From positions 1-9,520 of the forward strand of contig DAHXOW010000003.1 of NCBI GenBank assembly GCA_027364665.1: 9,520 bases of DNA, given 5' to 3'. Both the position numbers and the translations under genes were made by a program. This stretch comes from a bacterium. GTDB lineage: Bacteria > Patescibacteriota > UBA1384 > CAJBMM01. The notes under the pieces are model-generated. The model was given only the letters and a program-made list of their open reading frames with translations, did not search any database and was not told the origin of the DNA. Positions 6,034-9,520 of this stretch are shown here, one piece after another (within the stretch, counting starts at the first letter, position 1; every line of letters begins with the position of its first letter).

Positions 6034-7588
6034 TAAAGCCAAGCATCTGCCTCTTTTGTTGATCATATTGGATGGCTGGGGAATAGCCCCAAGTTGGGGC
6101 GGCAACGCTATTTCTCTTGCCAAATTGCCGACATTCAATGATTTTTGGCGGAATATGCCTCACACTCAGCTGCAAGCATCAGGCGAAGCGGTGGGATTGC
6201 CACGAGGCGTAATGGGTAATTCTGAGGTTGGACACTTAAATATTGGAGCCGGTAAAATCGTTAAGCAGTTTTTACCGTTAATAGACGAACAAATTGCCAA
6301 CCGGGAATTTTTCAGCAACCCTGTTTTAACGAGATCAATACAAAAAGTAAAAGATAAACACGGGACTCTCCACTTAATGGGTATTTTCTCGGACGGTAGC
6401 GTGCATGGTCATATCCGTCATTTGTTTGCCTTACTTGATCTGGCCAGACTATTGGAGGTTGAAGATGTGGCGGTTCACGCTTTTACCGACGGCCGTGATA
6501 CTGATCCGACTAGCGCCTTGAATTATCTCAATATGTTTGAAAAATATGTCAAATTGACAAAAAGCCCGGCTAGGATTGCCACCGTATCGGGCCGGTTTTA
6601 TGCCATGGACCGGGATAATCGCTGGGAAAGAACTCAGAAAGCCTATAATGCAATTGTTTATCACCAAGGGCGCCAATTTTCTTCCGCTAAAGAAGCGATT
6701 ACTCAATCTTATACTGACGGGGTGATCGATGAATTTATAGAACCATCAGTAATTAATGATCATGAAAAAGGTTTTACTAGTTTGAAGAATGAGGACTCTG
6801 TTATATGTTACAATTTTCGTTCAGATAGAATGCGACAATTAGTCAGAGCTTTTTGCCAAGTCGGCGTTAAGATGGATCTAGGCAAAAATCCGCCTAAACC
6901 GGATATCGTGACTTTTACTGAATACCAGGCAGGATTACCGGTAAGTGTTGCTTTTCAGCCGGATTTGGTGGAAAAATCTTTTTCGACTGTTGTTTCTGAG
7001 GCAGGTTTAAATCAGTTTCATATTGCTGAAACAGAAAAATATGCCCATATTACCTATTTTTTTAATGGCGGTATTGAGTCTCCTGTTTTAATGGAAACCA
7101 GAATGGTTATTCCTTCGCCCAAAGTTTCGACGTATGACCAGGCTCCAAAAATGTCTGCTGAACCGATTACGGATGAATTGATAAATAAACTTGTTGCAGA
7201 TAAAACGGATGTTTACGTCATTAACTACGCTAATGCTGACATGGTTGGTCACACAGGAGACGTTCAGGCAACCGTTACAGCCGTTGAAACGATAGACCAT
7301 TGCCTTTCTAGACTTTGGTCAAAAGTGAGAGAAAAACACGGCACGATGATTATTACAGCGGACCATGGCAATGCGGAAGAAAAAATTAATCCTGATAATG
7401 GGATGCCGTATACCGAACACACATCAAATCCGGTGCCCTTTATGATTGTCAGTGACGAATTGGACTTGCGTAAATTAAAGTTAGCCCCTGGCGGAGGCTT
7501 ATCTAACGTTGCTCCAACGGTCTTGCAAATCATAGGTTTGCAAAAACCGTCAGAGATGACCGCAGACTCGTTAATTGAAAGTCAATGA
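6023..7588 (+). CDS. gpmI: 2,3-bisphosphoglycerate-independent phosphoglycerate mutase, copy 1
   Basis: The product (521 residues) interconverts 3- and 2-phosphoglycerate in lower glycolysis through a phosphoserine intermediate and two metal ions, usually Mn. Alkaline-phosphatase-type residues are all present: D17 in ILDGWG, nucleophile S67 in MGNSEVGH, D406 and H410 in NADMVGH, D447/H448 in TADHGNAE and H466 in EHTSNPVPF. Substrate-side residues are visible in SDGSVHGH (H128), DGRDTDP (R158, D159), SGRFYAMDRD, NFRSDRMRQL and EKYAHITYFFNGG (K339). Length matches the roughly 510-520 of the family. Its ATG lies inside the last codons of the receiver gene (11-base overlap), with a loose AGGACGG upstream, which suggests translational coupling. 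This copy keeps the canonical ASGEAVGLP-x-MGNSEVGHLNIGAG block and is the likelier housekeeping enzyme. Confidence 0.96.
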   Translation: MLDSKAKHLPLLLIILDGWGIAPSWGGNAISLAKLPTFNDFWRNMPHTQLQASGEAVGLPRGVMGNSEVGHLNIGAGKIVKQFLPLIDEQIANREFFSNPVLTRSIQKVKDKHGTLHLMGIFSDGSVHGHIRHLFALLDLARLLEVEDVAVHAFTDGRDTDPTSALNYLNMFEKYVKLTKSPARIATVSGRFYAMDRDNRWERTQKAYNAIVYHQGRQFSSAKEAITQSYTDGVIDEFIEPSVINDHEKGFTSLKNEDSVICYNFRSDRMRQLVRAFCQVGVKMDLGKNPPKPDIVTFTEYQAGLPVSVAFQPDLVEKSFSTVVSEAGLNQFHIAETEKYAHITYFFNGGIESPVLMETRMVIPSPKVSTYDQAPKMSAEPITDELINKLVADKTDVYVINYANADMVGHTGDVQATVTAVETIDHCLSRLWSKVREKHGTMIITADHGNAEEKINPDNGMPYTEHTSNPVPFMIVSDELDLRKLKLAPGGGLSNVAPTVLQIIGLQKPSEMTADSLIESQ

Positions 7589-7602
7589 TCTTGGTGTACA
7601 AT
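7575..7602 (+). promoter_or_regulatory. Probable internal promoter ahead of the second mutase gene
   Basis: TTGAAA (7575-7580, 5 of 6) and TACAAT (7597-7602, 5 of 6) are separated by 16 bases, and TG directly precedes the -10. The -35 lies in the last codons of copy 1. The predicted start is about 7609, giving an essentially leaderless message for the ATG at 7611. The weak AAAGTAG before the ATG is a poor ribosome site. Confidence 0.5.
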
Positions 7603-7610
7603 GAAAGTAG

Positions 7611-9191
7611 ATGGATAAATATAAATCGGTTATTTTATTGATTTTGGATGGTTGGGGTGTGTCACCTTCATGGGGCGGGAACGCAATCAGTATGAACAAC
7701 CCGGACATAATGAATTATTATTGGCGAAATTATCCGCACACTGTTCTGCAGGCATTCAAAAAGATTGTTGGTCCGAGCGGAAAAGTCGGCAATTCGGAAA
7801 TCGGTCATTCAAGTATCGGTACAGGTCGCCTGATTTTTCAGGATATGACAAGGATCGGCAACAGCATTATAGACGGGTCATTTATGACCAATCCGACACT
7901 ATTAAAGGCTGCAGACTATGTCAGGGCACATAATTCCGCGCTACATATTTACGGTCTTTTATCCGACGGTGGTATTCATGCTCATGTGGATCACGCGATT
8001 GCTTTGGCGGATTTTGCAAAATCGCAAAATATTACCAAGACATATTTTCACTGCGTTCTTGACGGACGAGACGCCGGGGCAACCAGCGCTTTATCGTTTA
8101 TCAGTCAGTTGGATGACCGGTTAAAATCGAATAACCTCGGTCGGATTGCCAGTCTGGTCGGGCGTTTCTACGCTTTAGATCGTGATGAACATTGGTCGCG
8201 CATCGCTGTTGCCTATAAGGCGATGGCAGAAGGTATAGGTGATCGTTTCTCAACCGCTGAAGAGGCTATCTCGGCGATGTATCGCAAAGGTTTTGAAGAT
8301 GAATTTATGCCCCCATGCGTTATCAATGACGGGACGGGTCCGGTAACGATAAAAGACGGCGATGCGGTGATCTGTTTTAATTTCAGAGCGGATCGCGCCA
8401 GGCAACTTGCCCAAGTATTTTTGGGGACTCATAAGTTGGGTATGTTTTTCCATTTGCCAAAGGATTTATTTTTTGCCGGCATGACCTCGTATCGTTTGCC
8501 TGAGCAGAAAAATATTATTTTTGATCCGATTCCAATCAAAAACCCACTGGCCAAGATCATCTCGGATGACGGGTTAAAACAGTTCCATATTGCCGAGAGT
8601 GAAAAATATGCCCACGTTACCTATTTTTTCAACGGAGGCAGAGAAGATGCTTTCCCCGGTGAGGATCGTTTGTTTGTACCCTCGCCAGATGTTATCTCAT
8701 ATAATCAGGCTCCGGAAATGTCAGCCCAGAAATTGACCGACGAATTGGTTGCCAAGCTGCATTCCGAACGATACACATTGTTGGTGGCTAATTATGCAAA
8801 TGTTGATATGGTTGGGCATACCGGCGATATCGCCGCTGTCGCCACTGCCGTGGCAACGGTTGATGCTCAAGTTCGACGAGTTATTCAGGAAGGTTTACGC
8901 CAAGACGCGGCGATTATTATCACCGCCGATCACGGTAATGCCGAGCAAATGATCGGTTTGCACCGTGATAAAACCAGTGAAACAATGCACACCCTAAACC
9001 CCGTTCCTTTTATTTTAATTGCCAAAAGTCTGGCAAAAGGTGCGGATAATTCTAAACCGGATAATCTCCTTTCGGATATTGCTCAATCCGAACATACTTT
9101 AGCGGATGTAGCCCCGACAATTTTAGAGTTACTCGGTTTATCTAAGCCGGATGAAATGACCGGACACAGTTTAATCGGTCAATTAAACTGA
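7611..9191 (+). CDS. gpmI: 2,3-bisphosphoglycerate-independent phosphoglycerate mutase, diverged copy 2
   Basis: This is a second cofactor-independent phosphoglycerate mutase (526 residues), 22 bases after the first. Metal ligands and nucleophile are kept: D13, S62 in VGNSEIGH, D399 and H403, D440/H441 in TADHGNAE and H460 in MHTLNPVPF. H123, R153/D154, R185, R191, R259/R262 and K332 match substrate residues known in the family, so it looks active. It differs from copy 1 around the nucleophile, where the GEAVGLP segment is replaced by KKIVGPS with two residues fewer, and HLNIGAG reads HSSIGTG. It also has a longer stretch between H460 and the C-terminus (about 471-496). Both copies share PSWGGNAIS near the N-terminus, which suggests duplication within a related lineage. 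A changed substrate or partner is possible but not shown. Confidence 0.93.
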   Translation: MDKYKSVILLILDGWGVSPSWGGNAISMNNPDIMNYYWRNYPHTVLQAFKKIVGPSGKVGNSEIGHSSIGTGRLIFQDMTRIGNSIIDGSFMTNPTLLKAADYVRAHNSALHIYGLLSDGGIHAHVDHAIALADFAKSQNITKTYFHCVLDGRDAGATSALSFISQLDDRLKSNNLGRIASLVGRFYALDRDEHWSRIAVAYKAMAEGIGDRFSTAEEAISAMYRKGFEDEFMPPCVINDGTGPVTIKDGDAVICFNFRADRARQLAQVFLGTHKLGMFFHLPKDLFFAGMTSYRLPEQKNIIFDPIPIKNPLAKIISDDGLKQFHIAESEKYAHVTYFFNGGREDAFPGEDRLFVPSPDVISYNQAPEMSAQKLTDELVAKLHSERYTLLVANYANVDMVGHTGDIAAVATAVATVDAQVRRVIQEGLRQDAAIIITADHGNAEQMIGLHRDKTSETMHTLNPVPFILIAKSLAKGADNSKPDNLLSDIAQSEHTLADVAPTILELLGLSKPDEMTGHSLIGQLN

Positions 9192-9203
9192 TCTGGATTT
9201 TTT
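9167..9203 (+). terminator. Possible intrinsic terminator at the end of the mutase operon
   Basis: CAGTTTAAT (9167-9175) and ATTAAACTG (9182-9190) form a perfect 9-bp stem with a 6-base loop that includes the stop-codon region. A run of six T follows at 9198-9203, 7 bases after the stem, which is farther than usual. A competing hairpin (GGTCA 9177-9181 with TGATC 9189-9193) lies closer to the T-run. Confidence 0.45.
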
Positions 9204-9213
9204 AGCTCTATTT

Positions 9214-9222
9214 TGTTAAAAT
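9214..9222 (+). promoter_or_regulatory. Extended -10 promoter for tRNA-Ala
   Basis: TGTTAAAAT, identical to the element before the PEGA-domain gene, ends 12 bases before the tRNA. No clear -35 is seen. The predicted start near 9229 leaves a leader of about 6 bases. Confidence 0.55.
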
Positions 9223-9234
9223 TCCATACATTAT

Positions 9235-9311
9235 GGGCCTGTAGCTCAGTTGGCTAGAGCGCCTCCATGGCATGGAGGAGGCCAGGAGTTCAAGTCTCCT
9301 CAGGTCCACCA
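9235..9311 (+). tRNA. tRNA-Ala (anticodon GGC)
   Basis: The 77-base sequence folds as a full cloverleaf. The acceptor GGGCCTG pairs with CAGGTCC and contains the G3-U70 wobble pair that marks alanine tRNAs. The D stem is GCTC/GAGC, the anticodon stem CCTCC/GGAGG closes ATGGCAT with anticodon GGC at 9269-9271, and the T stem AGGAG/CTCCT closes TTCAAGT. The CCA end is encoded at 9309-9311. It reads GCC and GCU codons. Confidence 0.98.
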
Positions 9312-9335
9312 TATTTTTTAATTTATGTTAAATAT

Positions 9336-9358
9336 AAGGCGAATAATTCGCTTTTTTT
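9336..9358 (+). terminator. Intrinsic terminator after tRNA-Ala
   Basis: AAGGCGAA (9336-9343) pairs with TTCGCTTT (9347-9354) around a TAA loop, with one G-U pair and a five-pair GCGAA/TTCGC core. The T-run covers 9352-9358. It lies 25 bases after the tRNA. Confidence 0.85.
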
Positions 9359-9422
9359 AGTTTCCGGGTAATAATTTTTATTAATCAAAGTCGGTTTTAT
9401 CCCTTATCCTATATATAAATAT

Positions 9423-9458
9423 ATACCGATGATACTTAATATTCTAAGTGAACGGTAT
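9423..9458. repeat. Interrupted inverted repeat in the gene-free right edge
   Basis: Outer arms ATACCG (9423-9428) and CGGTAT (9453-9458) and inner arms ACTTA (9434-9438) and TAAGT (9445-9449) make a 36-base dyad with a small internal loop. It lies just upstream of the extended -10 at 9477 and could be an operator or a structured RNA segment. The rest of 9359-9520 is A/T-rich with no gene seen. Confidence 0.4.
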
Positions 9459-9476
9459 TTCAAATAATCGCTATCT

Positions 9477-9485
9477 TGTTATAAT
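9477..9485 (+). promoter_or_regulatory. Consensus extended -10 pointing out of the window
   Basis: TGTTATAAT matches the full extended -10, with only a weak -35 (TTTCAA at 9458-9463, spacer 16). The predicted start is near 9492. GAGG follows at 9497-9500, but no start codon is seen at suitable spacing, so the transcript may have a longer leader or encode an RNA beyond the edge. Confidence 0.55.
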
Positions 9486-9520
9486 GCGGCTAACTTGAGG
9501 ACCTTAATATTTCGGATCGG

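Noticed and set aside
7652..7933. Plus-strand frame of 93 codons inside the second mutase gene
   Set aside because: It is an out-of-frame reading of conserved mutase coding sequence, with no ribosome site or family match.
5608..9191. Possible recoded stop codon (UGA as sense)
   Set aside because: Both mutase genes end properly at TGA at family-typical lengths and no internal TGA is needed, so the standard bacterial code applies.
9409..9426. A/T-rich stretch of alternating TA as a replication origin element
   Set aside because: No DnaA boxes, iterons or dnaA/dnaN neighbours are seen; it is ordinary intergenic A/T richness.

Overview
The window looks like ordinary chromosome from a small-genome bacterium, most likely a Patescibacteria (Candidate Phyla Radiation) lineage. 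The pointers are a PEGA-domain signal-anchor protein carrying the YAEGYxF element common in that group, an archaeal-type bifunctional phosphoglucose/phosphomannose isomerase, short gene spacing, and a sortase beside other extracytoplasmic proteins. This placement is an inference from gene content; no marker gene is present. TAA, TAG and TGA all serve as stops, so the recoded-UGA lineages (Gracilibacteria, Absconditabacteria) are excluded. Coordinates below were read by hand.

Left part, minus strand (1-2728): a strong promoter drives mreB, followed by a GT4-family glycosyltransferase and then a signal-anchored beta-propeller-like protein that runs off the left edge. This is a cell-shape and envelope operon, with a possible second promoter just ahead of the glycosyltransferase.

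Middle (2738-4515): a plus-strand PEGA-domain protein converges, with only 5 bases between, on a minus-strand class D/E-like sortase. A terminator-like hairpin for the plus-strand gene lies inside the 3' end of the sortase gene. The sortase has a perfect consensus promoter whose -35 box starts 2 bases past the 3' end of tRNA-Leu(CAA), and a small hairpin sits ahead of its start codon.

Right part, plus strand (4549-9191): a carbon-metabolism operon encodes phosphoglucose/phosphomannose isomerase, a stand-alone CheY-like receiver protein, and two tandem, diverged but apparently intact cofactor-independent phosphoglycerate mutases. The receiver gene overlaps the first mutase gene by 11 bases. 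A likely internal promoter precedes the second mutase. The operon feeds sugar phosphates through upper and lower glycolysis and could also supply mannose-6-phosphate precursors for glycans made by enzymes such as the upstream glycosyltransferase (inference).

Right edge (9192-9520): tRNA-Ala(GGC) with its own extended -10 promoter and a clear intrinsic terminator, then about 160 bases without a gene that hold a dyad and a consensus extended -10 pointing out of the window.

No mobile element, CRISPR array or defence system was seen. The most unusual arrangement is the isomerase-receiver-mutase-mutase operon. The most useful regulatory observation is the repeated extended -10 element TTGTTAWAAT ahead of five separate transcription units.
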